A stretch of DNA of 64,000 nt from the NCBI RefSeq assembly GCF_029024105.1, contig NZ_CP118963.1:2852001-2916000 (forward strand), written 5' to 3'. Origin of the DNA: Acinetobacter lwoffii (GTDB lineage: Bacteria > Pseudomonadota > Gammaproteobacteria > Pseudomonadales > Moraxellaceae). Under the pieces are notes generated by a model. The model was not told where the DNA came from, made no database searches, and saw nothing but the letters and a program-made list of their open reading frames with translations. Positions within the stretch are counted from its first letter, which is position 1, and each line of letters begins with the position of its first letter. Positions 16,965 through 26,800 of the stretch are shown here, piece after piece. Made by a program: the position numbers and the translations under genes.

Positions 16965-18200
16965 CTATTTTAATTTGGTCAGCTTTTCAACTTCTTTCAT
17001 GGTCTCTTTCACTGATTGCTTAATCGGCTCATAGTCCAGGAACCAGAACAGATTCACGTGTTGATTCTTATGCTGTTGTGCCAGTAGATCAATCACACTG
17101 CGCTCCCCTCGGCCGACCAGATGTCTGCGATAGAAATAATACACCAGCAATACCGTGCTAATGAACATGATCATTAACATACTCCAGAACCCGACAGGAG
17201 ATTTCGCCCCCGGAATAAATTCAAAGTTCATCCCGTAAATCCCGGTCAATAAGGTCAGCGGTGCAAAAATAGCGGTAATTATCGCCAAGATGCGCATATT
17301 TTCATTGGTCTGATTAGCAATGGCTGAAAAATGCAGGTCGATAGCCGCCTGAATCGAGGCACGCAAACGAACAGTGTGTTTTTGGATGCGCTCTACATGG
17401 CTGACCAGGTCATTCATTCGGACCAGCATAATATCCTGCCGTTCCGACTTCTTCTTGCCTTTCAAGTGTGGATAATTATCGATAATTTCATCTCGCAGTT
17501 CTTGCAAGGTATCAATTTGCTCTTCACAGAGATTTTCCACTTGTTGAAAAGATATGCTTTCTTGCAATAACTGGTTCCATTTAGTAAAGCGGCGATGCCC
17601 CTGTAATAACTCCTGTTGCCAGAATTCAACCCGTCGGGTTAAAGGCACACGTAAATCCAAATAACCATCCACCATGCTATTCAGCAAACGTAACGATAAA
17701 TCCAGCGGGGTCATCGGGAGTTTTCGTGACTTATTTTGTTCCTGAGTGGAACGGATCACATGGGTTTCAATACGGGAAATATAATTTTTTATTGCTTTAT
17801 TGCCTTGCTCACGTACTGTAATCAGCACTTGAGGAGTCATGATAAAACTAATCGGAGTAGTCGCCAGACCAAATACTTTTTCATGCTGTTCCAGCGCCTG
17901 CTCACCGCTCTCGATGTCATCATCCGGGGTAATCAGCTTGCGAAAAATAAGCAACTCATAGTCATCCATGCTATCAAATACACAAGGATGTTCTAAATTA
18001 AGAATATCGTTTACATGCAATTCGTTTAGGTATAAATGGGTCTGCTGTTCTATTTCTTTTTGCCAAGTCTCAGCCCGATTAACCACATCTGCCCGGGTAT
18101 AGTCGATCCAGATAAATTCAGGTTCGGCTTGAGCAATAGGCTCTTTTTGTACAAAAATATGATGTTCGGTCGGATGTTGGTAAAAATAATAAACCTGCAT
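16965..18200 (-). CDS. CorA-family divalent-cation transporter
   Basis: Homopentameric inner-membrane channel of the CorA (2-TM-GxN) family, for Mg2+ or related cations. The 411 residues have a long cytoplasmic N-terminal domain with extended helices (about 180-300). Two membrane helices follow: MRILAIITAIFAPLTLLTGIYG ends in the signature YGMN (about 325), and the second is WSMLMIMFISTVLLVYYFY. A charged tail of about 50 residues after TM2 is longer than in E. coli CorA, where the protein ends just after TM2. Substrate (Mg, Co, Zn) cannot be told from the GMN motif alone, so I give no symbol. Confidence 0.88.
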   Translation of the reverse strand: MQVYYFYQHPTEHHIFVQKEPIAQAEPEFIWIDYTRADVVNRAETWQKEIEQQTHLYLNELHVNDILNLEHPCVFDSMDDYELLIFRKLITPDDDIESGEQALEQHEKVFGLATTPISFIMTPQVLITVREQGNKAIKNYISRIETHVIRSTQEQNKSRKLPMTPLDLSLRLLNSMVDGYLDLRVPLTRRVEFWQQELLQGHRRFTKWNQLLQESISFQQVENLCEEQIDTLQELRDEIIDNYPHLKGKKKSERQDIMLVRMNDLVSHVERIQKHTVRLRASIQAAIDLHFSAIANQTNENMRILAIITAIFAPLTLLTGIYGMNFEFIPGAKSPVGFWSMLMIMFISTVLLVYYFYRRHLVGRGERSVIDLLAQQHKNQHVNLFWFLDYEPIKQSVKETMKEVEKLTKLK

Positions 18201-18352
18201 TAAGACAATTCTCTATTCACAATTCTGCTTTTTGTTGTTGCAGGATAGAGCTAGGCCTTCCCCATCTATCCGTCTTAAAATTATGAGCCGAGCCGAAGAC
18301 TTAAGCAATCCAATCAGTCTTTATTTGCGTAGCAGAATCTTATTGAAGGCAT

Positions 18353-18408
18353 AAAAAAAGCCCTGAGCCAGCCAAAGTAAACACTTTGACCAATCTCAGG
18401 GCTTTTTT
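18353..18408 (-). terminator. Rho-independent terminator of pnp
   Basis: On the minus strand AAAAAAGCCCTGAG pairs with CTCAGGGCTTTTTTT around an inner smaller hairpin (CAAAGTGTTTACTTTG). It gives a long compound stem ending in a T-run, about 40 bp after the pnp stop. Confidence 0.88.
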
Positions 18409-18450
18409 GTTGTTATTCACATGAGTTTTCCCATGTGAATATTTTAAGAA

Positions 18451-20544
18451 TTAAACTTGTTCGATGTCTTTCATCGTCAATTTGATACGGCCACGGTTAT
18501 CAACATCCGCAACCTGTACTTTCACTTCTTGACCTTCTTTCAATACATCTGCCACGTTCGCAATACGTTCGTTTGAGATTTGAGAGATGTGAAGCAAGCC
18601 ATCAGTACCTGGCAGGATATTTACGAACGCACCGAATTCAACGATACGAATCACTTTACCTGTATAAATTGTACCTGGCTCGATTTCAGCAGTAAGTGCC
18701 TGGATCTTGGCAACTGCAGCTTGCGCAGCCGCTTTAGTTTCACCAAATACGCGAACTGTACCGTTATCTTCGATATCGATCGCTGCTTTAGTTTCTTCAG
18801 TAATTGCACGAATGGTCGCGCCGCCTTTACCGATCACATCACGGATTTTATCCGGGTTAATGTTGATCACCTGGAATGTCGGTGCGTGCATCGAAATTTC
18901 AGGACGCGCACGTGAAATCACTTGGTTCATCTCATTCAAGATGTGCATACGACCCGCATAAGCCTGATTCAATGCAGATTCCATGATCTCTTCAGTGATA
19001 CCTTCGATCTTGATGTCCATTTGTAGCGCAGTAATACCGTTTGCAGAACCAGCTACTTTAAAGTCCATGTCGCCCAAGTGATCTTCATCACCCAAGATGT
19101 CAGAAAGAACTGCGAAACGCTCGCCTTCTTTCACTAGACCCATCGCAATACCTGCAACTGGTGCTTTAAGTGGAACACCAGCATCCATCAATGATAATGA
19201 AGCACCACATACAGACGCCATTGAAGATGAACCGTTAGATTCAGTGATGTCAGATACGATACGGATCACGTATGGGAAGCGGTCAGCCGCAGGAAGTACA
19301 GCTTGAACACCACGACGTGCCAGACGACCGTGACCGATTTCACGACGCTTAGGACCAGATTCACGACCCGTTTCACCTACAGAGTATGCAGGGAAGTTGT
19401 AGTGCAACATGAAGTTGTCAGTTTTGGTACCTGCAAGAGTATCAACCATCAACGCATCACGTGTATTACCCAAAGTCGTTGTGACCAAGGCTTGAGTTTC
19501 ACCACGTGTGAACAATGCAGAACCATGAGCACGATCTAGAACGCCTACTTGTACGTCGATTGCACGAACAGTTTTGGTATCACGACCATCAATACGTGGC
19601 TTACCAGACAGGATGTTGTCACGTACGGTACGGTATTTAAGGTCTTCGAACAGCTCATTTACTTCTTCTGCAATGCCAGTTTCGTCATTTTCAGGAACGA
19701 ACTGTGCAACTGCTTCTGCATAAAGCGCGTCAAGTGCCGCATAACGGTCTTGTTTCACTGCAATCGTGTAAGCTTCAGAGATTTTCGCTTCGAAAGCTTC
19801 TTTCAATTTACCAAGAAGTTCTTCGTTTTTAACTGGAGCAACCCAAGTTGACTCAACCGCGCCTGCAGCTGCAGCAAATTCTTTGATCGCCTGGATCGCA
19901 ATTTGCATTTCGTCATGACCGAACAATACAGCGCCCAGCATTTGGTCTTCTGAAAGCTCTTTCGCTTCAGATTCAACCATCAATACTGCAGATTCCGTAC
20001 CCGCAACAACAAGATCAAGATCAGACTCTTTAAGTTGTTCAAGGTTTGGGTTCAGGATGTATTCACCGTTGATTAAACCAACGCGCGCGCCACCAATCGG
20101 ACCACGGAAAGGTGTACCAGCGATAGACAATGCAGCTGAAGTACCTAACATTGCAGCAATGTCAGCATCCATGGTTTTGTCAGAAGAAATAACAGTAGCT
20201 GTAACTTGAATTTCGTTAAAGTAACCTTCTGGGAACAACGGACGAATTGGACGGTCAATCAGACGTGAAATCAAAGTTTCAGCTTCAGACTGACGGCCTT
20301 CACGCTTGCCATAACCACCCGGGATACGACCAGCAGCATATTGCTTTTCTTGATAGTTTACAGTCAATGGGAAGAAGTCTTGACCTGCTTTTGCTTTAGG
20401 CTGTGCCACAACAGCAACAAGTACTTGTACGCCGCCCATGGTGATCACAACAGTATTTGCCTGACGGGCAACACGACCTGTTTCCAGGATAACGTTGTGC
20501 TGACCGAATTGGAATTCTTTACGAATAATATTAAACATTGACAT
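18451..20544 (-). CDS. pnp: polynucleotide phosphorylase
   Basis: Trimeric 3'-5' phosphorolytic exoribonuclease of the RNA degradosome. The 697 residues show two RNase PH-like domains (about 10-140 and 320-450), a KH domain (IRDVIGKGGATIRAI, about 560) and a C-terminal S1 domain (GKVIRIVEFGAFVNILPGTDGLLHIS, about 625-690). The ATG at 20544 (MSMFNIIRK) is preceded by AGGAAAAAATAAAAC; a second ATG two codons later is also possible. It follows rpsO on the same strand, the order seen in many Gammaproteobacteria, where pnp is partly cotranscribed with rpsO. Confidence 0.98.
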   Translation of the reverse strand: MSMFNIIRKEFQFGQHNVILETGRVARQANTVVITMGGVQVLVAVVAQPKAKAGQDFFPLTVNYQEKQYAAGRIPGGYGKREGRQSEAETLISRLIDRPIRPLFPEGYFNEIQVTATVISSDKTMDADIAAMLGTSAALSIAGTPFRGPIGGARVGLINGEYILNPNLEQLKESDLDLVVAGTESAVLMVESEAKELSEDQMLGAVLFGHDEMQIAIQAIKEFAAAAGAVESTWVAPVKNEELLGKLKEAFEAKISEAYTIAVKQDRYAALDALYAEAVAQFVPENDETGIAEEVNELFEDLKYRTVRDNILSGKPRIDGRDTKTVRAIDVQVGVLDRAHGSALFTRGETQALVTTTLGNTRDALMVDTLAGTKTDNFMLHYNFPAYSVGETGRESGPKRREIGHGRLARRGVQAVLPAADRFPYVIRIVSDITESNGSSSMASVCGASLSLMDAGVPLKAPVAGIAMGLVKEGERFAVLSDILGDEDHLGDMDFKVAGSANGITALQMDIKIEGITEEIMESALNQAYAGRMHILNEMNQVISRARPEISMHAPTFQVININPDKIRDVIGKGGATIRAITEETKAAIDIEDNGTVRVFGETKAAAQAAVAKIQALTAEIEPGTIYTGKVIRIVEFGAFVNILPGTDGLLHISQISNERIANVADVLKEGQEVKVQVADVDNRGRIKLTMKDIEQV

Positions 20545-20683
20545 GTTTTATTTTTTCCTAGTTCTTGTGAACAATTATTCTAGTGGAGACCCCTAAGGTT
20601 TGGCATTCATGACCATATGGACGAGTAAATGACAAAGCTTAGAAGCCGACCTCACCAGATTAAATACTATTTTTAAACACAAA

Positions 20684-20709
20684 GAAGGAGCGAAACATTC
20701 GCCCCTTCC
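20684..20709 (-). terminator. stem-loop/terminator between rpsO and pnp
   Basis: GAAGGAGCGAA and TTCGCCCCTTC form an 11-bp stem with one mismatch, followed on the minus strand by TTTGTGTTTAAAAATAG. It is probably a partial terminator or RNA-processing hairpin of rpsO. In E. coli the same gap carries an RNase III site that controls pnp, but this sequence was not compared with it. Confidence 0.6.
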
Positions 20710-20798
20710 ACTGGCTTAGCGCAAAGCTAAACCGACTTTAGTTTTCAGCAATAAAGCACAAAGCATGCAATACACCCGAAAATAAAGTTTAAATCGAA

Positions 20799-21068
20799 TT
20801 AACGACGTAAACCTAAAGCACCGATCAATGCTACATAACGACCGTGGTCTTTACCGTTAAGGTAGTCAAGTAGTTTACGACGTTGGTTAACCATACGGAT
20901 AAGACCGCGACGGCTATGGTGGTCGTGTTTGTGCTCTTTGAAATGACCTTGTAAATCATTGATTTGAGCAGTTAAAAGAGCTACTTGAACTTCTGGTGAA
21001 CCAGTGTCGTTTTCAGCGCGAGCGAATTTAGCCATGATCTCTGCGCGATCTGCGTTAGTTAAAGCCAT
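20799..21068 (-). CDS. rpsO: 30S ribosomal protein S15
   Basis: Primary 16S rRNA-binding protein of the small-subunit platform. It has 89 residues, exactly the usual length, with family motifs GSPEVQVALLTAQI, HKHDHHSRRGLIRMVNQRRKLLDYL and the C-terminal YVALIGALGLRR. The open frame continues upstream to 21125, but the ATG at 21068 (MALTNADRAEIM) follows a CGGAGAAATCGA ribosome site. It is transcribed from the strong promoter at 21163 and leads into pnp. S15 proteins commonly regulate their own leader; the 95-base leader here was not folded. Confidence 0.98.
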   Translation of the reverse strand: MALTNADRAEIMAKFARAENDTGSPEVQVALLTAQINDLQGHFKEHKHDHHSRRGLIRMVNQRRKLLDYLNGKDHGRYVALIGALGLRR

Positions 21069-21162
21069 TCGATTTCTCCGAGATGCTTGTATATTTTGAT
21101 AAAAATCAAAGTGATGAGAATTCAAAACCTTGACTGCCGTGCATCACTACAGCAAGTTGCAT

Positions 21163-21191
21163 ATTTTAAGGGAAAACGCATCAAATTGCAA
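21163..21191 (-). promoter_or_regulatory. strong sigma70 promoter of rpsO-pnp
   Basis: On the minus strand TTGCAA (21186-21191), a 17-base spacer and TAAAAT (21163-21168) make a near-consensus pair about 95 bp upstream of the rpsO ATG. Confidence 0.7.
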
Positions 21192-21391
21192 AAATAGATC
21201 CAGATTTTTGCATGGTTTTGGTTGCTCATTGATACAGCTCAGATCCGATGACTCTTGTTCCTTAAAGATTTAGGTTTTGCATTATTTTAATGAAATAAAT
21301 CCAGAATAAATTAAATATAGAAACTCCTTTGAAAAGCCCGCAAACCCTTTAGCTCGCTTGAATCTTCAGCTACTCCCCATAGAAAATGGAT

Positions 21392-21500
21392 AAAAAAAAG
21401 CCCGAGTAAACTCGGGCTTTTTGGCGCTGTAGTTCTTTCTCTTATCATTATTATTTATTGTATTATTATGGCGTTTTACGCTTATTATTATTTTCAAACA
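21392..21500 (-). ncRNA. candidate small RNA, unit A
   Basis: On the minus strand an AT-rich TAATAATAA region leads into GAGAAAGAACTACAGCGCC and then a perfect Rho-independent terminator: GCCCGAGT, AA, ACTCGGGC, eight T (21392-21422). No credible gene lies immediately upstream, so the terminator has no protein-coding client. The nearest -10-like hexamer is CATAAT at 21465-21470, which would give a transcript of about 65 nt, but its -35 is poor. A second unit with the same architecture and a similar pre-terminator box lies at 21745. Promoter and 5' end are uncertain. Confidence 0.4.
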
Positions 21501-21744
21501 TCCTGTTGAAAAATCATCTTCCTTGTGTGGTAGATTTTGCCATATTCCCACCAGACAAATAGAGGTATTTGCCTCATTTTGCTGTAAGCCATTTCGTACA
21601 TCACAGGGTGAAAATTTGCATAATGTTACATAGCTCTCGTTTTATTTAACGCTATTTACTTAAGTTTACTGGCTAGGGCTGAAAATTTTTGCTAAGAAAT
21701 TAGGATAAAAATCCAGCAAGCTTCCTATAAAAAAATCAGGATAT

Positions 21745-21856
21745 AAAAAAGCCTTGTAGTCTCTCCCAAAACTACAAGGCTTAGCGGCTGTAAGTTTCCT
21801 CTTTCACTTACTTCACTGTAAGTTCGCTGTCTACCGACATTATTATTATCATTATA
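21745..21856 (-). ncRNA. candidate small RNA, unit B
   Basis: On the minus strand a perfect TATAAT (21851-21856) precedes about 100 bases that end in a strong terminator: AAGCCTTGTAGT, 10-base loop, ACTACAAGGCTT, T-run (21745-21782). The -35 zone holds no good hexamer but a 6-bp inverted repeat, CTCAAC-N7-GTTGAG (21865-21883), which could be an activator or repressor site. The segment GAGGAAACTTACAGCCGCTAAGCC just before the stem resembles GAGAAAGAACTACAGCGCC of unit A. No open frame of note lies within. It lies between recD and rpsO; a leader for rpsO is unlikely because both terminators intervene. Confidence 0.5.
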
Positions 21857-21906
21857 CGATTATGCTCAACTTTCCGTGTTGAGTTATTTTGTAGAACCAA
21901 TCTTCT

Positions 21907-21926
21907 CAAAAACCGAGCAAAAGCTC
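21907..21926 (-). terminator. weak terminator candidate after recD
   Basis: On the minus strand GAGC-TTTT-GCTC is followed by GGTTTTTGAG. The stem is short (4 bp), so termination would be weak. It is the only such structure in the 36-56 bp after the recD stop. Confidence 0.35.
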
Positions 21927-21962
21927 TATGCGTCAATTTCCTGAATCCTTGTAAGCTTTTAC

Positions 21963-23744
21963 CTACAAGATTTGATTATTTTTGCCAATTAAATTACTAG
22001 ATTTTTCAATGATTTTTTGGCTCAAACCACTTTTCCGGGTGGTTCTGACACAAAGTGCTTGTGTAAAAGCATCATAATCTACCAATAAACTGACCACTTT
22101 TTTGGCTCGAGTAATTGCAGTATAAATCAACTCTTTGCTCAATAAATTTTTTGCATATTGATCCAGCACCACTGCGGTATGGGAAAATTCTGAACCTTGA
22201 GATTTGTGAATGGTCAGTGCAAAAGCAGTTTCAATACTTTTAGGTAAACGGGTGGCTAACACCCATTTTTCTAAACTCGGAAAATACACTTCAAACTGGT
22301 GCTGACCAGATTGCTCACGTAAAAAACAGATGCCAATATCACCATTGGACAGCCCCAACTGATAGTCGTTATAACTCATCATGACGGGGCGTCCGACATA
22401 CCAGTCGCCCTGTTTCAACTGCCCTTGGGCTGCTAAAAAGCGTTGCTCAATCTGCAGGTTGATCTTGATCAGACCCAAATCACCAGAACGGATTGCTGTT
22501 AAAATCCGGTAATCATCAAAAGTTTTGACTACCTGTTGCACATACTGCTCAAAATCAGCTGAGTTTCGTTCTGTTTTTATGGCCTGTATATAAGCCTGAT
22601 AACCATACATCAGCTGGTCATAATACTGATTCAAGTTATGCGCGGTCTGTTCGGCGCCAGCGAGCAGGTACTGCAGCTGCAAATGGTCGATCTCAACCTG
22701 ATCCAAATCGATCGCCTGTAACTCACTGGCTGCTAGAATCTGTTGCTCAAATTTCTGCAAGACGTGAGAAGGCTCATGATTCTGCTGGATAAACTCCGCC
22801 ATTGCGCCAATCTTGGCCCCAGTCGCAAAACGTCGTGTGGTGATTAAATTGACCCGATTATCGTCCAGAGTCGCTACTTGCTGTAAATCTGCCAGTACCG
22901 TTCCGACATCCACAGAGGCCAGCTGGTCTGCATCACCGAGTAAAATCAGCCGTGCATGAGACGGTACGGCGGCCAGCAACATCTGTGACAGATTCAAATC
23001 CAGCATTGAGGCTTCATCGACCACGATCACATCATAGGGCAAAGGCTGTTTGGCATGAAAGCGTGGCTGTCCGCGAGTGCCCAGACCCAATAAGCGATGC
23101 AGGGTCACCGGTTGTAACTGTTTTAATGCTTCTAGCTCAAACTGTTGTAGAGCTTCACTATGCAAGGCTTTTTGCAGTGCTTCTTTCATGCGCTGTGCGG
23201 CCTTTCCGGTAGGTGCTGCCATGGCAATCCGGATATTTGGCAAGGCTTCATGCAGGACCGCAATCATATGCGCCAAGGTATAGGTTTTACCGGTACCCGG
23301 ACCGCCGCTAATAATATTCAGCGCCTGCCGCGCAACCATTTCCAGTGCCAATTTTTGCTGTGGATCTGACAATAAATTGCGATCACGTTCGGATAAATCA
23401 ATAGCGGCAACCGGTTGGGCTTTAATCCGAGCAATATGTGAGGCTACTGCCTGTTCCAGTTGCCAATAGCGGTACAGATATAAATGCTGATCTGCACAAA
23501 TAAATGGTGCAATTCCTGTACTTTGCTGACGGCGATCTAGAACCAGATTATGTAATAGGGCAACCTGCTGAGGATCAACTTCGATACAGCTATCCCCTGC
23601 CTGTATCGCCTCAAGCAGTTGCTGAATCAAGAATTTTGCTGCCGGATCAAATGTAGCCGTACTAAACGGCGGCTGACACAAATAGTCAATCCAGGCTATT
23701 AAACTGGAATCTTGCTGCGACACGTGATTCTGCTCATTTTCCAC
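21963..23744 (-). CDS. recD: exodeoxyribonuclease V subunit RecD
   Basis: Fast 5'-3' helicase motor of RecBCD, used in double-strand break repair and degradation of linear DNA. The protein is about 593 residues. Walker A is GGPGTGKTYTL (about 155-165), the DEAD-like box is VVDEASMLDL, and the C-terminal helicase motifs include ALTIHKSQGSEF and YTAITRAKK. All starts here are GTG: the frame opens at 23768, but the GTG at 23744 has a GAGG site 8 bases upstream, so I prefer it. It follows recB by about 70 bp on the same strand, the last gene of recC-recB-recD. Confidence 0.94.
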   Translation of the reverse strand: MENEQNHVSQQDSSLIAWIDYLCQPPFSTATFDPAAKFLIQQLLEAIQAGDSCIEVDPQQVALLHNLVLDRRQQSTGIAPFICADQHLYLYRYWQLEQAVASHIARIKAQPVAAIDLSERDRNLLSDPQQKLALEMVARQALNIISGGPGTGKTYTLAHMIAVLHEALPNIRIAMAAPTGKAAQRMKEALQKALHSEALQQFELEALKQLQPVTLHRLLGLGTRGQPRFHAKQPLPYDVIVVDEASMLDLNLSQMLLAAVPSHARLILLGDADQLASVDVGTVLADLQQVATLDDNRVNLITTRRFATGAKIGAMAEFIQQNHEPSHVLQKFEQQILAASELQAIDLDQVEIDHLQLQYLLAGAEQTAHNLNQYYDQLMYGYQAYIQAIKTERNSADFEQYVQQVVKTFDDYRILTAIRSGDLGLIKINLQIEQRFLAAQGQLKQGDWYVGRPVMMSYNDYQLGLSNGDIGICFLREQSGQHQFEVYFPSLEKWVLATRLPKSIETAFALTIHKSQGSEFSHTAVVLDQYAKNLLSKELIYTAITRAKKVVSLLVDYDAFTQALCVRTTRKSGLSQKIIEKSSNLIGKNNQIL

Positions 23745-23815
23745 ACAGTTATCCTCAAATTTATCCACAGGATAATTTTCTGTTTAATCTTTATATATTT
23801 TATAAAACTGCAAAA

Positions 23816-26800
23816 TCATGCTGATTTTTTCTGCTCAAAATAGCCCAATATTTGATCCAGTTTTTCTATGAATTCCAGGCTCGGTTGCCAATGATAAGCC
23901 CCTTGCTGCGCCTGTCCATTCATCCCGCGCAAATACAGATAGGTCGCGCCGCCCAATTGCTGCTGAATCGAATAACCCTGCATATTGGCACTCAGGTACC
24001 GATGCAGCGCCACCAGATACAAAGCGGCCTGCAACCAGTAACTGGACTGGCTCATATTCTGCTGAATTGCCTCAGCACTATAGTGCTGCTGATCAGGTCC
24101 GAGGAAGTTACTTTTATAATCGGCAATATGGTAGCGCTGACCATCGAAATACACCAGATCGATGGAACCGGTCAGATACCGCGCCGATTTGGCTTCATTA
24201 AAATCGCTCATGACCATGTTATGTTCGAGAAACAGCTGATGGATTTGCCGAATCTGCAAAGGGGCATCGGTCAAGGACAGATAAAAAGGAAATTCTGACA
24301 GATACTGTTTAGCCTCCAGCTGCGCCAAAGCAAAATCTACCTGAATCGGAGTGGCCAGAATGTCATGTACCCAGTCATGCATCAGGTTCAGCAAAATATC
24401 TTCTGTAATCTCGTCCAACAAGCCATCAAAAGCAGTCTGGAAAATACTGTCCACATTCAGCGATTCAGTGCTTGCAGAGCGTGTGAGCTGGGCCACTTCC
24501 TGTTCAAAAAACTGGATAAAGGAGTCATCCTCCAGCCCATCGAAATACACCTGAAACTGACCTAAAAATTCTAGCAGACCCGAACGATCGAGCTGTTGTG
24601 CCGAGTGAAACAGCTGCTGCCATTGCTGGCGATAAGCTTTGCTTTGGTCATGCAGGCGAATTCCGGTCAATAACTTATAGTTCAGGCTGGACAATACGCG
24701 CTGCATACTATGACGCAATTCCTCGGCTTTGAAATCTGCCTGAGCTGTGGCCTGAAACAGGGTTCGCAGATTCACCACAGCGGCCTGATAATGCAGGGAA
24801 AAGGCCTGTTCCAGTACACTACGTATATGAAAAGCCTGTTCAAATTTTTCTTTCAGTTCCTGCCAGATTTGCGGTGCGGTATTTTTAAAACGGCGCCGGA
24901 TTTCCAGATTCCAGTAACTGCTGTCCTGAAAATCGATATGTTCAAAAATGCTGTGCAAGAAAGTTCCGGCCACTGTACCTTTAGGAAAATTCAGCCTAAT
25001 CCAGTCTAAGGGCACGGCTGCTGGCTGTTCTTCCAGACCGGTAAAATGAATTTCATCGGCGGCACTATCGGGCTGTTCTGAAGCCATGACTAGGTCATCC
25101 TGCAAGATATGTCCATGTAGCTGATGCTGTGACAAAGCCGTAAAACTGGTTTTGGTTCGCGGATAAAACTGCCGCTCTGGCAAAGGTTGCGCCCGCATGT
25201 CGACCTGATGATGGCTCGACTGCTCGACCAGACGCGGTGGTTCCTGAGACAGCGGCTGCTCGACCAGACTTAAAGCATGTTGAAACAGTTGATCTCCCTG
25301 ACCACGCCAGAAGGCCAGCCCGGAATCGGACTGTGCGTTCTGGTCCTGCAGCATGGCATATACCCGGTGACTGGCACGGGTCAGCGCCACATACCAGAGC
25401 CGGTGGTTTTCGGCAGCATTACGCGCTGCATTCTGCAGAATCGCCTGCTCATGCAAATTCTTGTGATTGACTGCAATCACCCGGGATTGTTCCAGGATGT
25501 TGTCCTGTTCAGGCGCAGACAGGGAAAAATTCAGATTGCCTTTATTCACATCAAAAGCAGCATCTGCTCCCAATAAAAACACCACTTTAAATTCCAGCCC
25601 TTTGGAGGCATGAATGGTCATCAGCTGCACCCCATGATCCCCAGACAGCTTGCGTTCTTTTTCGCTGTCCTTGCCTGAAGGTGACTGAAGCTGGCGCAAA
25701 TACCAGTGATAGAGTTTTTGCGCCCCCTGATAATATTCACTCTGCTGGCTCAGCATCTCGGTCAGATGGCGCAGATTGACCACCACCCGCTCATTGTCCA
25801 GACTTTGACTGGCCACCAGATTGGTCCAGACCTGAAACAGGTTCAGTGCATAATTCCAGGCGGTCAAAAAGCCTTTCTCAAACCACATTTCCCGAATTAT
25901 ATCCAGATCCGCAATATAGCGACTGAGGCCTTCACTCTGGCTTTGCAAATCAATCAGTTTTTTCAGATTGAAGCCCAGCAGACGGGTTAGTAAAGCCCGC
26001 TTGACCTTGGCCTCATTGAAAGGATCCATAATCGCCGTCAATACGGCCGCGACATCCTGAGCGATGGGACTGGCAAACACGCTCTGTTTGGATTCTTTAT
26101 AGGAGGGAATGCCCATACGCTGCAGACGCTGCTTCACCTGTTCCAGAGCAAAATGCCCAAATCCCAACACGGCAATATCATCTGCGCTCAGGCTTTGCTG
26201 ATGCTCTTGCTGCTGAAAGTACAGTTGCTGCTGGGCAGACTGATTCAGCAATGCACGGATTTTCCAGGCCACCTGGTCTGCCTCCAGGTCCGATTCACCT
26301 AGCTGAATCCATCGTAAAGGCTGCGGGTTGATCCTGCCCATATCGACCAGATCTGGATGCGGGCGACTACCGGCCTGAATCAAGGTGTACTGCACCTGTT
26401 CGCCAAAATCCATTTGCCGCTGGAACAGCGCATCAACTACTTCTACGAGTGGTTTGACTGACCGATGGTTCTGCATCAGGGTATATTCGCGGCCCTGTTT
26501 ATGCAGCACATCGGCATGTGCCTTGTTATAGGTGAGCATATCGCCGCCACGGAAACCGTAAATTGCCTGTTTCGGATCACCGACCATAATCATGCAGCCG
26601 GACTGCACCCGGTTGGCATCACGCCAGATCTTGGCCAGCAAATCATCCTGATCCTGATTGGTGTCCTGAAATTCATCGACCAGAATCAGCGGATAACGTG
26701 CCTGTACAAACTGGGCAAAACGCTGTCCCTGCTGGCCTTGCAATGCTTCCGCCAATGTACGAATTTGCTGGGAAAAAGTGGTTTCACCCTGCTGCTGCAA

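Noticed and set aside
21366..21551. 61-residue minus-strand frame across small-RNA unit A
   Set aside because: It runs through the terminator hairpin and is Asn/Lys-rich without a family pattern, so it is not a believable protein.
21841..21856. TTATTATTATCATTATA run as a microsatellite
   Set aside because: Too short and imperfect for a functional tandem repeat; better explained as the AT-rich promoter region of small-RNA unit B.
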